A stretch of DNA of 52,458 nucleotides from Comamonadaceae bacterium (GCA_947453965.1 CANGIQ010000021.1:1-52458), one strand, 5' to 3'; counted from the first letter of the stretch, positions 9,586-19,834 are shown. Made by a program: numbers and translations. Notes: a model not told the origin generated them from the sequence alone.

Positions 9586-9613
9586 AAAACCGCCAGAATT
9601 TGGCGGTTTTTGC
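9586..9613 (+). terminator. Rho-independent terminator after hpf
   Basis: The stem AAAACCGCCA (9586-9595) and TGGCGGTTTT (9601-9610) is perfect over ten bases around a five-base loop GAATT, and it runs into a T-tract. It separates hpf from ptsN, which then needs its own promoter. Confidence 0.92.
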
Positions 9614-9639
9614 TTTTGGAGAGTTGGCATTGACGGGTG

Positions 9640-9645
9640 CATAAT
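9640..9645 (+). promoter_or_regulatory. Probable -10 element (CATAAT) for ptsN-hprK
   Basis: CATAAT lies 13 bases before the ptsN ATG and just after the hpf terminator, so a promoter is expected here. The -35 region is poor. A start about seven bases downstream would leave only a 5-7-base leader. Confidence 0.4.
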
Positions 9646-9658
9646 CTGCCGCTCAACC

Positions 9659-10123
9659 ATGAACCGCCTAGCCGCCATCCTTCCTCCAGCACAAGTTCTT
9701 GTGCGTGTTGAGGTCACCAGTAAAAAACGCGCTTTTGAAGAAGCGGGTCTTTTGTTTGAAGACCTGCATGGCTTGAGCCGTGCCTTGGTCGCAGACAGCT
9801 TGTTTGCGCGCGAACGTTTGGGCTCCACAGGCTTAGGGCATGGCGTGGCGATTCCGCATGGTCGCATCAAAGGACTGAAGTCGCCCATGGCGGCCGTGTT
9901 CCAACTGGCCCAGCCGATTGGCTTTGATGCCCCCGATGAGCAGCCTGTCAACTTGCTGATCTTCTTGTTGGTGCCCGAAGCCTCGACGCAAAAGCATTTG
10001 GAAATCTTGTCCGAAATCGCCGAGCTGTTGAGTGACAGCGCACTGCGCGAAAAAATCAAATCATGTGACGATGCGGTCGAATTGAGCCGCATCATCTCCA
10101 CCTGGAATTCGGTGCAAGCGTGA
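9659..10123 (+). CDS. ptsN: Nitrogen PTS EIIA component PtsN
   Basis: PtsN is the terminal phosphoacceptor of the nitrogen-related phosphotransferase chain, regulating potassium, nitrogen and carbon functions rather than sugar uptake. The 154 residues show the EIIA-Ntr/fructose fold, with the phosphorylated His at residue 67 in [10 protein letters not shown]. It overlaps hprK by four bases (GTGA), giving a regulatory pair as in other betaproteobacteria. No Shine-Dalgarno is evident before ATG 9659. Confidence 0.95.
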   Translation: MNRLAAILPPAQVLVRVEVTSKKRAFEEAGLLFEDLHGLSRALVADSLFARERLGSTGLGHGVAIPHGRIKGLKSPMAAVFQLAQPIGFDAPDEQPVNLLIFLLVPEASTQKHLEILSEIAELLSDSALREKIKSCDDAVELSRIISTWNSVQA

Positions 10124-11067
10124 AACCCACAGCCGTCAGTGCAGACGTTCTGTTTGAAGAGTTTCGCGCCAAGTTGCGCTGGCAATGGTTGGCGGGTCTT
10201 GGCGCCTCAGAGCGTCGTTTCGATGAAGTCGCCGTGCGCGCCGCCCGCTCAGGGGCCGACTTGGTGGGCTACCTCAACTACATCCATCCCTACCGGGTGC
10301 AAATCTTGGGTGAGCGTGAAATCGCGTACATCTCGCGTGGCGCACCTGCCGATTGCGCGCGTCGCGTCTCACGCATTGTCACCCTAGAGCCCCCCGTGTT
10401 GGTGCTGGCCGATGGTCAAACCCCTCCTGATGAGCTGGTGGCGATGTGCGAGCGCGCTCAGATTCCGATGTTTGCCACCTCTGAGTCGGCGGCGTTTGTG
10501 ATTGATGTGCTGCGGGCCTACTTGTCCAAGCACTTCGCCGATCGCACCTCGATGCATGGCGTGTTCATGGATATTTTGGGCTTGGGTGTGATGATCACGG
10601 GCGAGTCGGGCTTGGGCAAGAGCGAGTTGGGCTTGGAGCTGATCTCACGCGGCAATGGCTTGGTGGCGGATGATGCGGTGGATTTGTACCGCATCAACCA
10701 AGCCACCATCGAAGGTCGCTGTCCCGAGTTGCTGCAGAACTTGCTGGAAGTGCGCGGCATTGGTCTGCTGGACATTCGCGCGATTTTTGGCGAGACCGCG
10801 GTGCGTCGCAAGATGCGCTTGAAGCTGATCGTGCACTTGGTGCGCAAAGAAACGCTAGAACGTGACTACGAGCGTTTGCCCCATGAGCCCCTGACCCAAG
10901 ATGTGCTGGGTGTGCCCGTGCGCAAAGTGGTGATTCAGGTGGTGGCGGGCCGCAACATCGCGGTCTTGGTGGAAGCGGCGGTGCGCAACTCCATCTTGCA
11001 ACTCCGCGGTGTGGATACCTACCAAGAGTTCATCACGCGCCATCAGCGCGCCATGTCTCAGCACTGA
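10120..11067 (+). CDS. hprK: HPr kinase/phosphorylase
   Basis: HprK phosphorylates and dephosphorylates HPr on a serine. In betaproteobacteria it belongs to an incomplete, regulatory PTS. The 315-residue protein has an N-terminal receptor-like domain and a C-terminal kinase with Walker A GESGLGKS at residues 161-168. The second HprK signature follows ([16 protein letters not shown]). The start is a GTG at 10120 overlapping the ptsN stop, as expected for coupling. It converges with fur, ten bases away. Confidence 0.96.
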   Translation: MKPTAVSADVLFEEFRAKLRWQWLAGLGASERRFDEVAVRAARSGADLVGYLNYIHPYRVQILGEREIAYISRGAPADCARRVSRIVTLEPPVLVLADGQTPPDELVAMCERAQIPMFATSESAAFVIDVLRAYLSKHFADRTSMHGVFMDILGLGVMITGESGLGKSELGLELISRGNGLVADDAVDLYRINQATIEGRCPELLQNLLEVRGIGLLDIRAIFGETAVRRKMRLKLIVHLVRKETLERDYERLPHEPLTQDVLGVPVRKVVIQVVAGRNIAVLVEAAVRNSILQLRGVDTYQEFITRHQRAMSQH

Positions 11068-11077
11068 GCGCCGATCT

Positions 11078-11518
11078 TCAGGTTTTCGCGCTGGCGGGGC
11101 GATGCGCGCAGTTCTTTTTGCGGCAGTGGGCGTACAAACTCAGTGCATGGTCGGCAATTTCAAAGCCCTGCCGCTTGGCAACTTTCACTTGTAGCGCCTC
11201 AATTTCGGGGTCGTGAAATTCTTCCACGCGACCGCAATCCAAACACACCAAATGGTCGTGATGCTCGCCTTCGTTGAGCTCGTAGACCGCGCGTTCACTT
11301 TCGAAATGGCTGCGGGTCAAGATGTTGGCTTGTTCAAACTGCATCAGCACCCGATAAACCGTGGCCAGTCCGATGTCCACGTTTTGCAGCACGAGCTGGC
11401 GGTACACGTCTTCTGCCGTCATGTGGCGCTGTGTGCCGCGTTGAAAAAGCTCAAGAATTTTCAGCCGCGGCACGGTTGCCTTGAGGCCAATGCTTTTCAG
11501 GTCGTTGGCGTGGGCCAT
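11078..11518 (-). CDS. fur: Ferric uptake regulator Fur
   Basis: Fur represses iron-uptake genes when loaded with Fe2+. The 146-residue product has the N-terminal winged helix ([34 protein letters not shown]), the metal region H86-H87-D-H89, and the structural zinc cysteines C92 and C95 (CLDCG). A second pair, C132 and C137, is near the end. The start at 11518 is preceded by GGAGAG. It is divergent from bamE, the classic fur/bamE (omlA) arrangement. No clear Fur box was recognised in the 84-base space. Confidence 0.96.
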   Translation of the reverse strand: MAHANDLKSIGLKATVPRLKILELFQRGTQRHMTAEDVYRQLVLQNVDIGLATVYRVLMQFEQANILTRSHFESERAVYELNEGEHHDHLVCLDCGRVEEFHDPEIEALQVKVAKRQGFEIADHALSLYAHCRKKNCAHRPASAKT

Positions 11519-11555
11519 GGGTCTCTCCAAATCGGGTGTTGACGGGGCTGCCCGC

Positions 11556-11561
11556 TACAAT
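11556..11561 (+). promoter_or_regulatory. Possible -10 element (TACAAT) for bamE
   Basis: TACAAT in the fur-bamE intergenic region matches the consensus at five of six positions, 41 bases before the bamE ATG. The TTGACG nearby is too close (11-base spacer) to serve as its -35, so the call rests on the hexamer alone. Confidence 0.35.
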
Positions 11562-11602
11562 GAACCGATCATAGCGTTACAGCCTATTTCGGCCTTTCAC
11601 AC

Positions 11603-12151
11603 ATGTTTGAATTCTGTCGAAAAGTATCTTCTCCAGCATCGCGTCCGTCGGCTGTTCTATTGGCGGCTTGTGTGGTGGCGAACTTGGGTTTGTCCGCGTG
11701 CTCAAACTTCATCACGCCTTACCGCCCCGAGGTGGTGCAAGGTAACTTTGTCTCGCGTGAGCAAGTGCAAGCGCTGCGCCTAGGGATGCCACGTCAAGCC
11801 GTGCGCGACATTTTGGGCACCCCCTTGGTTACCAGCGTGTTTCATGGCAACCGTTGGGACTACGCCTTCACCATCAATCGCCAAGGGGCTGAACCCCAGC
11901 AGCGTCGCTTGAGCGTGTTTTTCAAAGGGGATGTGTTGGAGCGCATTGAGGGCGACCCCTTGCCCACCGAGGCTGAATTTGCCGCCAAGTTGGACACACG
12001 CCGTGCGCCGACCAAAGTCCCAGAACTCAAAGCGAGCGAAGAAATTTTGTCGCAATTCCCCGCAAAACCTTCCGCGGCTGCTACAAATAACACCGTCTCT
12101 GCTCCTTCTGCCCCCGTGGCTTACCCGCCGCTCGAAAGTCCGGCCCGTTGA
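11603..12151 (+). CDS. bamE: Outer membrane protein assembly factor BamE
   Basis: BamE is a lipoprotein of the BAM complex that inserts beta-barrel proteins into the outer membrane. The 182-residue precursor has a lipoprotein signal with lipobox LSAC (Cys33). The SmpA/OmlA domain follows (LRLGMPRQAVRDILGTPL, RWDYAF), and then a long Pro/Ala-rich C-terminal tail beyond residue about 125 that is absent in E. coli BamE. It diverges from fur and is followed 21 bases later by dapB. Confidence 0.93.
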   Translation: MFEFCRKVSSPASRPSAVLLAACVVANLGLSACSNFITPYRPEVVQGNFVSREQVQALRLGMPRQAVRDILGTPLVTSVFHGNRWDYAFTINRQGAEPQQRRLSVFFKGDVLERIEGDPLPTEAEFAAKLDTRRAPTKVPELKASEEILSQFPAKPSAAATNNTVSAPSAPVAYPPLESPAR

Positions 12152-12172
12152 TTTTGGAAAGTGCCTCACACC

Positions 12173-12991
12173 ATGGCCCATACCCCTGATTCTTTGAAAA
12201 TTGCCATCGCTGGCGCCAGCGGCCGCATGGGCCACATGCTGATTGAGGCGGTCCGCAACGATCCCAGCTGCCAACTGGCCGGCGCATTGGACATCCCTTC
12301 TAGCCCAGGCATTGGCAACGATGCCACTGGATTTTTGGGTCAAGCCAGTGGCGTGAACATCGAGGCCGATGTGCGCAAAGGCTTGCAAAACAGCCAGGTG
12401 CTGATTGACTTCACCCGCCCTGAAGGCACGTTGGCGCATTTGAAGGTATGTCGCGAGTTGGGCATCAAATTAGTCATCGGGACCACAGGCTTTACCGACG
12501 CTCAAAAAGCAGAAATTGCTGACGCCGCCAAAGACATTGCGATTGTCATGGCCCCCAACATGAGCGTGGGCGTCAACGTCACCTTGAAGCTGTTGCAAAT
12601 GGCAGCCCAGGCCATGCCCACGGGCTACGACATTGAAATCATTGAAGCGCATCATCGCCACAAGGTGGATGCCCCTTCAGGCACCGCGCTCAAAATGGGT
12701 GAAGTCATTGCCGAAGCACTTGGGCGTGACCTCAAAGACTGCGCTATCTACGAACGCTATGGCCACACCGGCGAGCGTGACCCGTCCACCATTGGCTTTG
12801 CCACCATCCGAGGGGGTGACATCGTGGGCGATCACACTGTGTTGTTTGCCGGAACTGGTGAGCGCATTGAGGTCACCCACAAGTCGTCCAGCCGTGCCAC
12901 GTATGCGCAAGGCAGTCTGCGCGCGGCCAGCTTCTTGGCGGGCAAGAGCAAAGGCCTGTACGACATGTTTGATGTGTTGAACCTGCGTTAA
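12173..12991 (+). CDS. dapB: 4-hydroxy-tetrahydrodipicolinate reductase
   Basis: DapB reduces hydroxy-tetrahydrodipicolinate with NAD(P)H in lysine and diaminopimelate synthesis. The 272 residues include the nucleotide-binding start [18 protein letters not shown], the second motif [10 protein letters not shown], and the DapB signature with the catalytic His ([20 protein letters not shown]). A GTG at 12161 would add four residues. ATG 12173 is preferred because GGAAAG would almost touch the GTG, although its 12-base gap to the ATG is long. exbB starts seven bases after the stop. Confidence 0.96.
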   Translation: MAHTPDSLKIAIAGASGRMGHMLIEAVRNDPSCQLAGALDIPSSPGIGNDATGFLGQASGVNIEADVRKGLQNSQVLIDFTRPEGTLAHLKVCRELGIKLVIGTTGFTDAQKAEIADAAKDIAIVMAPNMSVGVNVTLKLLQMAAQAMPTGYDIEIIEAHHRHKVDAPSGTALKMGEVIAEALGRDLKDCAIYERYGHTGERDPSTIGFATIRGGDIVGDHTVLFAGTGERIEVTHKSSSRATYAQGSLRAASFLAGKSKGLYDMFDVLNLR

Positions 12992-12998
12992 CCGATTT

Positions 12999-13625
12999 AT
13001 GGATGTCTTGACTGCGACTCATGGGGGCGATGCGCTCAGCGTCACATTGAGCTTGGTGTTGCTGGCCATGTCAGTGGCCAGCTGGGCGGTGATTCTTTAC
13101 AAAACTTGGTTGTTGCATCGTGTCAGTGTGGATGTGCACAACGGCAAAGCGGCCTTCTGGCAAGCGCCTGATGTGCCGCAAGGCTTGCGTGTGTTGGCGG
13201 CCATCGACCGCATGGCTGTGCTCACACCTTTGGCTCAAGCTTCACAACAACTCATCCCCGGGACTCTGGGCGCACAAGGCGATGTGGTGACCCAACGCAC
13301 CCGCGTCTTGCGCGATGCCTTGCATGCGGTGCTGCATCGTTTGCAGTCCGGGCAGGTGCTGCTCGCAACGGTCGGATCGACGGCCCCTTTTGTGGGTTTG
13401 TTGGGCACGGTCTGGGGCATTTATCACGCGCTCACAGGCATTGCAACAGCCGGGCAACTCACGATTGAACGGGTGGCCGGGCCTGTCGGCGAAGCCCTCA
13501 TCATGACTGCGGCGGGTTTGGCCGTAGCGCTGCCTGCAGTGTTGGCGTTTAACGTGATGGGTCGTGTCATCAATCGCGTGGAGCAAGAGCTCGAAGGCTT
13601 TGCCCACGATCTGCGGGCGCTGTAA
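12999..13625 (+). CDS. exbB: MotA/TolQ/ExbB-type proton channel protein
   Basis: This is the pentameric channel component that couples the proton gradient to energise TonB- or Tol-type machines. The 208 residues have an N-terminal helix (LSVTLSLVLLAMSVASWAVI), a cytoplasmic loop, and two further helices around VGSTAPFVGLLGTVWGIYHAL and MTAAGLAVALPAVLAF, which contain the conserved TolQ/ExbB motifs. The adjacent ExbD-type partner begins at the base after its stop. No tonB or tolR/A/B genes are near, so ExbB is preferred over TolQ from the dapB-exbB-exbD order, with some doubt. Confidence 0.85.
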   Translation: MDVLTATHGGDALSVTLSLVLLAMSVASWAVILYKTWLLHRVSVDVHNGKAAFWQAPDVPQGLRVLAAIDRMAVLTPLAQASQQLIPGTLGAQGDVVTQRTRVLRDALHAVLHRLQSGQVLLATVGSTAPFVGLLGTVWGIYHALTGIATAGQLTIERVAGPVGEALIMTAAGLAVALPAVLAFNVMGRVINRVEQELEGFAHDLRAL

Positions 13626-14078
13626 ATGGCGTTTGGACGTTTCGAACGCACACCGGGCCAAGCGCCCATGAGCGATATCAACGTCACACCGCTGGTGGAT
13701 GTGATGATGGTGTTGCTGGTGATCTTCATCATCACCGCGCCCTTGATGGTCAGTGCTTTGAAGCTGGATTTGCCCCAAGCCGAAGGCGGGCAGGCCAGCA
13801 TCGCCCCCCCGCGGTTTGTCAAACTCGGCATCAATGCCCAAGGGCAGGTGTTTTTAGATGAGCAGGCGGTGTCTTTGGAAGCGTTGGCGCAAGCCTTGAA
13901 TGCCAAAGCAACCGAAGCCGCGGCGCGCGGCACGGGTGAGCTGCCTGAAATTCAGCTGCGTGCCGATACCGCCGTCCCTTACGGCCGGGTGGTGGAGGTC
14001 ATGGGGCTGGCGCAGCAGGCCGGCATGACCCGTATTGGCTTCGTCTCCGAGCGCAAACAACCTTCGGTGCGCCCCTGA
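13626..14078 (+). CDS. exbD: ExbD/TolR-type biopolymer transport protein
   Basis: ExbD is the single-pass partner of ExbB. The 150-residue protein has a short cytoplasmic N-terminus with SDINVTPLVDVMMVLLVIF; D25 is the membrane aspartate that carries the proton. A periplasmic domain follows, ending in the usual GMTRIGFVSE. It starts directly after exbB with no gap. The 97 bases that follow hold the presumed leuS promoter and leader. Confidence 0.88.
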   Translation: MAFGRFERTPGQAPMSDINVTPLVDVMMVLLVIFIITAPLMVSALKLDLPQAEGGQASIAPPRFVKLGINAQGQVFLDEQAVSLEALAQALNAKATEAAARGTGELPEIQLRADTAVPYGRVVEVMGLAQQAGMTRIGFVSERKQPSVRP

Positions 14079-14099
14079 CGGGTGAAGCCAAGCAAGCCC

Positions 14100-14159
14100 T
14101 AAAATCTAGGCATATCCCGCCTTTGCTTTTTAAGGCGCTGCTCCCCGTTGATTTCGGGG
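14100..14159 (+). promoter_or_regulatory. leuS promoter and structured leader
   Basis: TAAAAT at 14100-14105 is a good -10 match; CTGACG (14075-14080) is a possible -35 at a long 19-base spacing. The roughly 65-base leader can form two stems: CGCCTT/AAGGCG (14118-14123 with 14132-14137) and CCCCG/CGGGG (14143-14147 with 14155-14159). No leader peptide rich in Leu and no Shine-Dalgarno before the leuS ATG is visible. Confidence 0.4.
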
Positions 14160-14175
14160 TTCTCTGACTGATTCC

Positions 14176-16944
14176 ATGCAAGACAAATACAACCACACCG
14201 AGGTCGAACGTGCTGTTCAGGCCGCTTGGACCCAAGCCGACGCTTACCGCGTGACCGAAGACGCGTCGAAGAAGAAGTTTTACGCCTGCTCCATGCTGCC
14301 TTACCCCAGCGGCAAGTTGCACATGGGCCATGTGCGCAACTACACCATCAACGACATGCTTACGCGCAATCTGCGCATGAAGGGCTACAACGTCTTGATG
14401 CCCATGGGTTGGGACGCCTTTGGATTGCCGGCTGAAAACGCCGCGCTGAAAAATGGCGTGCCACCTGCCAAGTGGACCTACGAAAACATTGCTTATATGA
14501 AGAAGCAAATGCAGGCGATGGGCTTGGCCATCGATTGGTCACGCGAGGTGGCCACCTGCGATGCGACGTATTACAAGTGGAACCAATGGCTGTTCCTGAA
14601 GATGCTGGAAAAAGGCGTTGCCTACCGCAAGACCCAAGTGGTGAACTGGGATCCGGTGGACCAAACCGTGTTGGCCAACGAGCAGGTGATTGACGGCAAA
14701 GGCTGGCGCACGGGCGCGCCGGTTGAGAAGCGCGAAATTCCTGGTTACTACCTCGACATCACCCGCTACGCGCAAGAGCTGTTGGACCATGTACAGATCG
14801 GCAACGAGAAGGCGACGCTCAACGGCTGGCCCGACAAAGTGCGCTTGATGCAAGAGAACTGGATTGGCAAGTCTGAGGGTGTGCGCTTTGCGTTCACGCA
14901 CGACATCGCAGGTGCTGATGGCGCGTTGATCGGCGACGGAAAAATGTACGTGTTCACCACCCGTGCCGACACCATCATGGGTGTGACTTTCTGCGCTGTG
15001 GCTGCCGAGCATCCGTTGGCGTTGCTCGCAGCGACCACCAACCCTGCGCTGGCTGCTTTCCTCGAAGAATGCAAGAGCGGTGGAACCACCGAAGCTGAGT
15101 TGGCCACGCAAGAGAAAAAGGGCATGGCGACTGGCTTGTTTGTCACGCATCCATTGACCGGCGCAAAGGTCGAGGTGTGGGTGGGCAACTATGTGCTGAT
15201 GTCTTACGGCGATGGCGCGGTCATGGGTGTGCCGGCGCATGATGAGCGTGACTTTGCGTTTGCTTTGAAATACGACTTGCCAATTCAACAAGTCGTTGGC
15301 CTTGACGGTGCAGCGGCGGCGTCGACAGGTACGCCGGGTTCCTCATGCTGCGAGCAGAAATCGTCACCCGGCGCACCTGCCGATGCCGCCTCGTTAGCAT
15401 TCGATACGACCGCTTGGCAAGAGTGGTATGCGACCAAAGCGGGTGTGTGCGTCAACTCTGGCGAACTCGATGGGTTGAACCAAAAAGCTGCCGTCAACAA
15501 AGTCGCTGAGTTGCTCGCTGCTAAAGGTCTGGGCGAGAAAAAAACCACTTGGCGTTTGCGCGACTGGGGCATCAGCCGCCAGCGCTACTGGGGCACACCG
15601 ATTCCCATCATCCATTGCGATGAACACGGTGCCGTGCCTGTGCCTGAAAAAGATTTGCCTGTGGTGTTGCCGCAAGACTGCATCCCTGACGGCTCGGGTA
15701 ATCCGCTGCACAAGCACGAAGGTTTCCACGCGGGTGTAACTTGTCCTGTGTGCGGCAAACCCGCGCGCCGTGAGACCGACACGATGGATACCTTCGTGGA
15801 TTCGTCCTGGTACTTCATGCGCTATTGCGACCCCACCAACGCAGACGCGATGGTGGCCGAAGGCGCACAGTATTGGGCGCCGATGGACCAATACATTGGC
15901 GGCATTGAGCATGCGATTTTGCATTTGCTCTACGCACGCTTTTGGACCAAGGTCATGCGTGACATGGGCTTGGTCAAGGTCGATGAGCCCTTCACCAAGT
16001 TGCTCACACAAGGCATGGTGCTCAACCACATCTACTCACGTCGCACCGCCAAGGGCGGCAAAGACTATTTCTGGCCACACGATGTCGAGCACGTGCTCGA
16101 CGACGCAGGCAAGGTGGTGGGTGCCAAGCTCAAAAACGCCGCTGACAGCAGCGACGGCAAATTGCCTGTGGGCACACCCATCGACTACGAAGGTGTGGGC
16201 ACCATGTCCAAGTCCAAGAACAACGGCGTGGACCCGCAAGACCTGATTGAGAAATACGGCGCCGACACCGCGCGTCTGTACACCATGTTCACCGCACCGC
16301 CCGAAGCGACACTGGAATGGAACGACGCAGCCGTAGAGGGCAGCTACCGCTTCTTGCGCCGTGTGTGGAATTTCGCGTTCAAGCACGAAGCGACACTCAA
16401 GGCCGCCACGGCGGGTAACTTGAGCGCAGCCAAGCCGCGCAAAGAAGCCGCCGATTTGCGCCGCGAGATGCACATCGTCTTGAAGCAAGTCAGCTACGAC
16501 TACGACCGCATGCAATACAACACCGTGGTGTCGGGCTGCATGAAGTTGCTCAATGCCTTGGAAGATTTCAAGGCCGATGGCAGCGCGGGCGACAACGCCG
16601 TGTTGTGCGAAGGCATGTCTGTTCTGCTGCGCATGCTCTATCCCGCTTGTCCGCACATCAGTGCCAACCTTTGGACTGAATTGGGCTATGCCCAACAGTC
16701 GGGCGACTTGTTGGACACCGCATGGCCCGAAGTGGACGAGTCTGCTTTGGCGCGTGACGAGTTGGAGTTGATGTTGCAAATCAACGGCAAGCTGCGCGGT
16801 TCGGTCATGGTGAGTGCCACGGCCAGCAAAGAACAGATCGAGCAAGCCGCCCTGGCCACCGAGGCCTTCATCAAGCAAGCCAATGGCGCTGTTGCGAAGA
16901 AGGTCATCGTGGTGCCTGGTCGCTTGGTCAATATCGTGGTGTAA
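14176..16944 (+). CDS. leuS: Leucine-tRNA ligase, with an in-frame palindromic insertion
   Basis: LeuRS charges tRNA-Leu. The 922-residue enzyme has the class I HIGH motif as HMGH at residues 49-52, the CP1 editing domain, and the KMSKS motif as MSKSK at 677-681. The C-terminal anticodon-binding domain follows. It is about 60 residues longer than the E. coli enzyme. About 30 of these extra residues lie between VVGLDG and [10 protein letters not shown], in the stretch before the [14 protein letters not shown] motif. That stretch is Ala/Ser/Pro-rich with a Cys pair (SSCCEQ), and its DNA forms a 76-base palindromic element (15315-15390). The reading frame is intact, so the gene should be functional. 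Confidence 0.97.
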   Translation: MQDKYNHTEVERAVQAAWTQADAYRVTEDASKKKFYACSMLPYPSGKLHMGHVRNYTINDMLTRNLRMKGYNVLMPMGWDAFGLPAENAALKNGVPPAKWTYENIAYMKKQMQAMGLAIDWSREVATCDATYYKWNQWLFLKMLEKGVAYRKTQVVNWDPVDQTVLANEQVIDGKGWRTGAPVEKREIPGYYLDITRYAQELLDHVQIGNEKATLNGWPDKVRLMQENWIGKSEGVRFAFTHDIAGADGALIGDGKMYVFTTRADTIMGVTFCAVAAEHPLALLAATTNPALAAFLEECKSGGTTEAELATQEKKGMATGLFVTHPLTGAKVEVWVGNYVLMSYGDGAVMGVPAHDERDFAFALKYDLPIQQVVGLDGAAAASTGTPGSSCCEQKSSPGAPADAASLAFDTTAWQEWYATKAGVCVNSGELDGLNQKAAVNKVAELLAAKGLGEKKTTWRLRDWGISRQRYWGTPIPIIHCDEHGAVPVPEKDLPVVLPQDCIPDGSGNPLHKHEGFHAGVTCPVCGKPARRETDTMDTFVDSSWYFMRYCDPTNADAMVAEGAQYWAPMDQYIGGIEHAILHLLYARFWTKVMRDMGLVKVDEPFTKLLTQGMVLNHIYSRRTAKGGKDYFWPHDVEHVLDDAGKVVGAKLKNAADSSDGKLPVGTPIDYEGVGTMSKSKNNGVDPQDLIEKYGADTARLYTMFTAPPEATLEWNDAAVEGSYRFLRRVWNFAFKHEATLKAATAGNLSAAKPRKEAADLRREMHIVLKQVSYDYDRMQYNTVVSGCMKLLNALEDFKADGSAGDNAVLCEGMSVLLRMLYPACPHISANLWTELGYAQQSGDLLDTAWPEVDESALARDELELMLQINGKLRGSVMVSATASKEQIEQAALATEAFIKQANGAVAKKVIVVPGRLVNIVV
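15315..15390. repeat. Palindromic element inside leuS
   Basis: Bases 15315-15339 and 15366-15390 are inverted repeats of 25 bases that differ at only three positions, all transitions. The loop is 26 bases (begins TCCTC, ends ATCGTC). The element codes for residues of the Ala/Ser/Pro-rich extra stretch of LeuRS. Its size, loop length and pattern of transitions resemble the intergenic repeat at 24064-24150, so the two may belong to one mobile palindromic family. Confidence 0.75.
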
Positions 16945-16950
16945 ACACAC

Positions 16951-17457
16951 ATGATGATTCCACGCCGTACCTTTTTGACATCAGCCTGTGCAGCAGCGCT
17001 GTTGGGCGGCTGTGGCTTTGAATTGCGCCAAGCGCCCCACTACGCGTTCTCGACGCTGTTCAGTACCGCGCCCGAAAACGCGCCAATTGGCGTCAAGTTG
17101 CGCCGCAGCCTGGAGTCGTCGGGTCAAGTCAACGTCATCACCGATCCCAAGCAGATCGAGCAGGCCCAAGCGATTTTTGAGCAGCTCTCCGAGCTGCGCG
17201 AAAAAATCATTGTGGGTCGTACGGCGACTGGTGCGATTCGTGAATTCCAGCTGCGCTTGCGCTACCGCTTTCGCTTGCGCACCCAAGGTGGCAAAGAGTT
17301 GATCCCTGACACAGAAGTGGTGCTCACCCGTGACATCAACTTCAACGAAACGGGCGCCTTGTCCAAAGAGTCAGAAGAAGCGCTGTTGTACCGCGACATG
17401 GAAAACGATTTGGTGCAGCAAATCCAACGCCGGCTAGCTGCGGTGCGTCAACTCTGA
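16951..17457 (+). CDS. lptE: LPS-assembly lipoprotein LptE
   Basis: LptE is the outer-membrane lipoprotein that plugs LptD and helps deliver lipopolysaccharide to the surface. The 168-residue precursor has a short signal with arginines and a lipobox LLGGC (Cys21 from the first Met). The start of the mature protein, GFELRQAP, is typical of LptE. The leuS-lptE-holA order is the standard context in beta- and gammaproteobacteria. Either of two adjacent ATG codons (16951 or 16954) could start it. Confidence 0.93.
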   Translation: MMIPRRTFLTSACAAALLGGCGFELRQAPHYAFSTLFSTAPENAPIGVKLRRSLESSGQVNVITDPKQIEQAQAIFEQLSELREKIIVGRTATGAIREFQLRLRYRFRLRTQGGKELIPDTEVVLTRDINFNETGALSKESEEALLYRDMENDLVQQIQRRLAAVRQL

Positions 17458-17464
17458 GTGGCCC

Positions 17465-18535
17465 ATGCAAGTCGCCGCTACCCAGTTCGCCCAACATGTG
17501 CAGACGCATGCCGACAAAGGTCTGCGCAGCCTCTACACCTTCCATGGCGATGAGCCGTTGTTGCAGCAAGAAGCGCTCGACGCCTTGCGCACTGCGGCGC
17601 GTGCACAGGGCTACACCGAACGCAGCGTCTACACCGTGGCAGGGGCGCATTTTGATTGGGGTGAGGTGTTGGCCGCAGGCGGCTCCATGAGCTTGTTTGC
17701 CGACAAACAGTTGATTGAAATTCGCATCCCGTCTGGCAAACCAGGCAAAGACGGGAGCACGGCCTTGCAACAAATTGCCGAGTTGGCGCAAGGCAACGAC
17801 AGCACACTCACTGTGGTGCTGTTACCGCGTTTGGACAAAGCGACCAAAAGCACGGCCTGGTTCAGCGCGCTGGACAACAACGGCATCAGCGTGCAGATGG
17901 ATCCGATTGAACGTCACGCCCTGCCCACGTGGATTGCGCAACGCTTGGGTGCGCAACAGCAACGCGTGGCCGCGGGTGAAGCCGGACAGCACACCTTGCA
18001 GTTTTTTGCAGAGCGGGTGGAAGGCAATTTGCTGGCGGCACATCAAGAAATTCAAAAACTTGCGCTGCTCTATCCGGCAGGCGAGTTGAGTTTCGAGCAA
18101 GTCGAACGTGCCGTATTGAACGTGGCACGCTACGACGTGTTCAAACTCTCCGAGGCTGTGCTCAGTGGCCAGCCCCTGCGCGTGCAGCGCATGCTCGACG
18201 GCCTGAAGGCCGAGGGTGAGGCCGAGGTTCTGGTGCACTACACCTTGGCCGAAGAAATTCGTGCTTTGAAACGTGTCAAAGATGCTGTGGCCTCTGGCAA
18301 AGCTTTGCCCATGGCCTTGCGTGAACAGCGCATTTGGGGCCCACGCGAGCGTTTGTTTGAACGCGTGTTGCCCCGCTTGAGCGTGGGCATGCTCGACAAA
18401 TTGCTGCAATCGGCACACCAAGTCGATGGCATTGTCAAAGGCCTCAAAACACCTGAATGGCCTGCCGACAACTGGCAAGCCTTGCACCGATTGGCGTTGC
18501 GTTTGTGCCGTGCTTGTATGCCGCGCAACGCTTAA
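17465..18535 (+). CDS. holA: DNA polymerase III subunit delta
   Basis: HolA is the delta subunit of the clamp loader, which opens the beta sliding clamp. The 356-residue product has the N-terminal AAA+-like fold with LYTFHGDEPLLQQEALDALR, lacks a functional Walker A as delta should, and has the C-terminal collar region (RALKRVKDAV and RMLDGLKAEG). Length fits the family. It follows lptE by seven bases and precedes proA by 15, so it is part of the same run. Confidence 0.93.
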   Translation: MQVAATQFAQHVQTHADKGLRSLYTFHGDEPLLQQEALDALRTAARAQGYTERSVYTVAGAHFDWGEVLAAGGSMSLFADKQLIEIRIPSGKPGKDGSTALQQIAELAQGNDSTLTVVLLPRLDKATKSTAWFSALDNNGISVQMDPIERHALPTWIAQRLGAQQQRVAAGEAGQHTLQFFAERVEGNLLAAHQEIQKLALLYPAGELSFEQVERAVLNVARYDVFKLSEAVLSGQPLRVQRMLDGLKAEGEAEVLVHYTLAEEIRALKRVKDAVASGKALPMALREQRIWGPRERLFERVLPRLSVGMLDKLLQSAHQVDGIVKGLKTPEWPADNWQALHRLALRLCRACMPRNA

Positions 18536-18550
18536 TGAGGACAATACACC

Positions 18551-19834
18551 ATGACAACACGCAACCTCGCTGACGACATGCACGCCCTTGGCGCGCAGGC
18601 CAAAGCTGCTTCGGCCCACATGGCCAAAGCCTCTGCTGCCGTGAAAAACACCGCGCTGCGCAAGCTCGCGGCCCTGCTGCGCGCCAACATCGACGCCTTG
18701 CAAATCGACAACGCCAAAGACATTGAACGCGCTGTGGCGGCAGGTTTGGATGCGCCCATGGTGGACCGCTTAAAGCTCACCCCCAAAGTGTTGGAAACCT
18801 GTGCGCAAGGCTGCGAACAGCTGGCCGCCATGCCGGATGTGATTGGCGAAATCATGGGCATGAAGCAACAACCCAGCGGCATCCGCGTGGGCCAAATGCG
18901 CGTGCCCTTGGGCGTGTTCGGCATGATTTTCGAAAGCCGCCCCAACGTCACGATTGAGGCCGCCTCCTTGTCCATCAAAAGCGGCAACGCGTGCATCTTG
19001 CGCGGTGGTTCAGAAGCGATTGAATCGAACAAAGCCTTGGCGAAATTGGTGCAGCAAGCCTTGAGCGAAAGTGGCTTGCCTACCGATGCTGTGCAGCTGG
19101 TGCCCACCACCGACCGCGAGGCCGTGGGGCATTTGATTGCCATGCCCGAGTTTGTTGACGTCATCATTCCGCGCGGTGGCAAGGGCTTGATTGAACGCAT
19201 CAGCCGTGACGCCAAGGTGCCCGTCATCAAACACTTGGACGGCAATTGCCACACCTATGTCGATGACCCTTGCGACATCGACATGGCGGTGATCGTGGCC
19301 GACAACGCCAAAACCCAAAAATACAGCCCCTGCAATGCCAGCGAAAGCTTGCTGGTTGCACGTGGTGTGGCGAGTGAGTTCTTGGCCAAGATTGGCAAAA
19401 TTTATGCGGCCAAGGGTGTGGAAATGCGCTGCTGCCCAGAAGCCAAAGACATCTTGGCCCGCAGCGTGCCAGGCGCCAAGCTCCAAGACGCCACCGAGCA
19501 AGACTGGTTTGAGGAATACCTGGGCCCCATCATCAGCATCAAAGTGGTGGCGGGGTTGGATGCGGCCATTGCCCATATCAACCATTACTCCAGCCACCAC
19601 ACCGACGCCATCCTCACGCGTGACCACATGCACGCCCAGCGCTTTTTGCGCGAGGTCGATTCGGCCAGTGTGATGGTCAATGCCAGCACCCGGTTTGCGG
19701 ATGGTTTTGAATACGGTTTAGGGGCCGAGATAGGCATTTCGACGGATAAATTCCATGCCCGTGGCCCGGTTGGCATTGAAGGCCTGACCTCGCTCAAATA
19801 TGTGGTTTTGGGTCAGGGTGAAATCCGGGTTTGA
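18551..19834 (+). CDS. proA: Gamma-glutamyl phosphate reductase
   Basis: ProA reduces glutamyl-5-phosphate to the semialdehyde in proline synthesis. The 427-residue protein belongs to the aldehyde dehydrogenase superfamily. The catalytic Cys is residue 261 in [13 protein letters not shown], and the C-terminal signature [24 protein letters not shown] is complete. GAGGA precedes the ATG by seven bases. The partner kinase gene proB is not in this window. Confidence 0.97.
   Translation: MTTRNLADDMHALGAQAKAASAHMAKASAAVKNTALRKLAALLRANIDALQIDNAKDIERAVAAGLDAPMVDRLKLTPKVLETCAQGCEQLAAMPDVIGEIMGMKQQPSGIRVGQMRVPLGVFGMIFESRPNVTIEAASLSIKSGNACILRGGSEAIESNKALAKLVQQALSESGLPTDAVQLVPTTDREAVGHLIAMPEFVDVIIPRGGKGLIERISRDAKVPVIKHLDGNCHTYVDDPCDIDMAVIVADNAKTQKYSPCNASESLLVARGVASEFLAKIGKIYAAKGVEMRCCPEAKDILARSVPGAKLQDATEQDWFEEYLGPIISIKVVAGLDAAIAHINHYSSHHTDAILTRDHMHAQRFLREVDSASVMVNASTRFADGFEYGLGAEIGISTDKFHARGPVGIEGLTSLKYVVLGQGEIRV

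Noticed and set aside
11519..11602. Fur box in the fur-bamE gap
   Set aside because: No stretch close to the 19-base consensus was found by eye.
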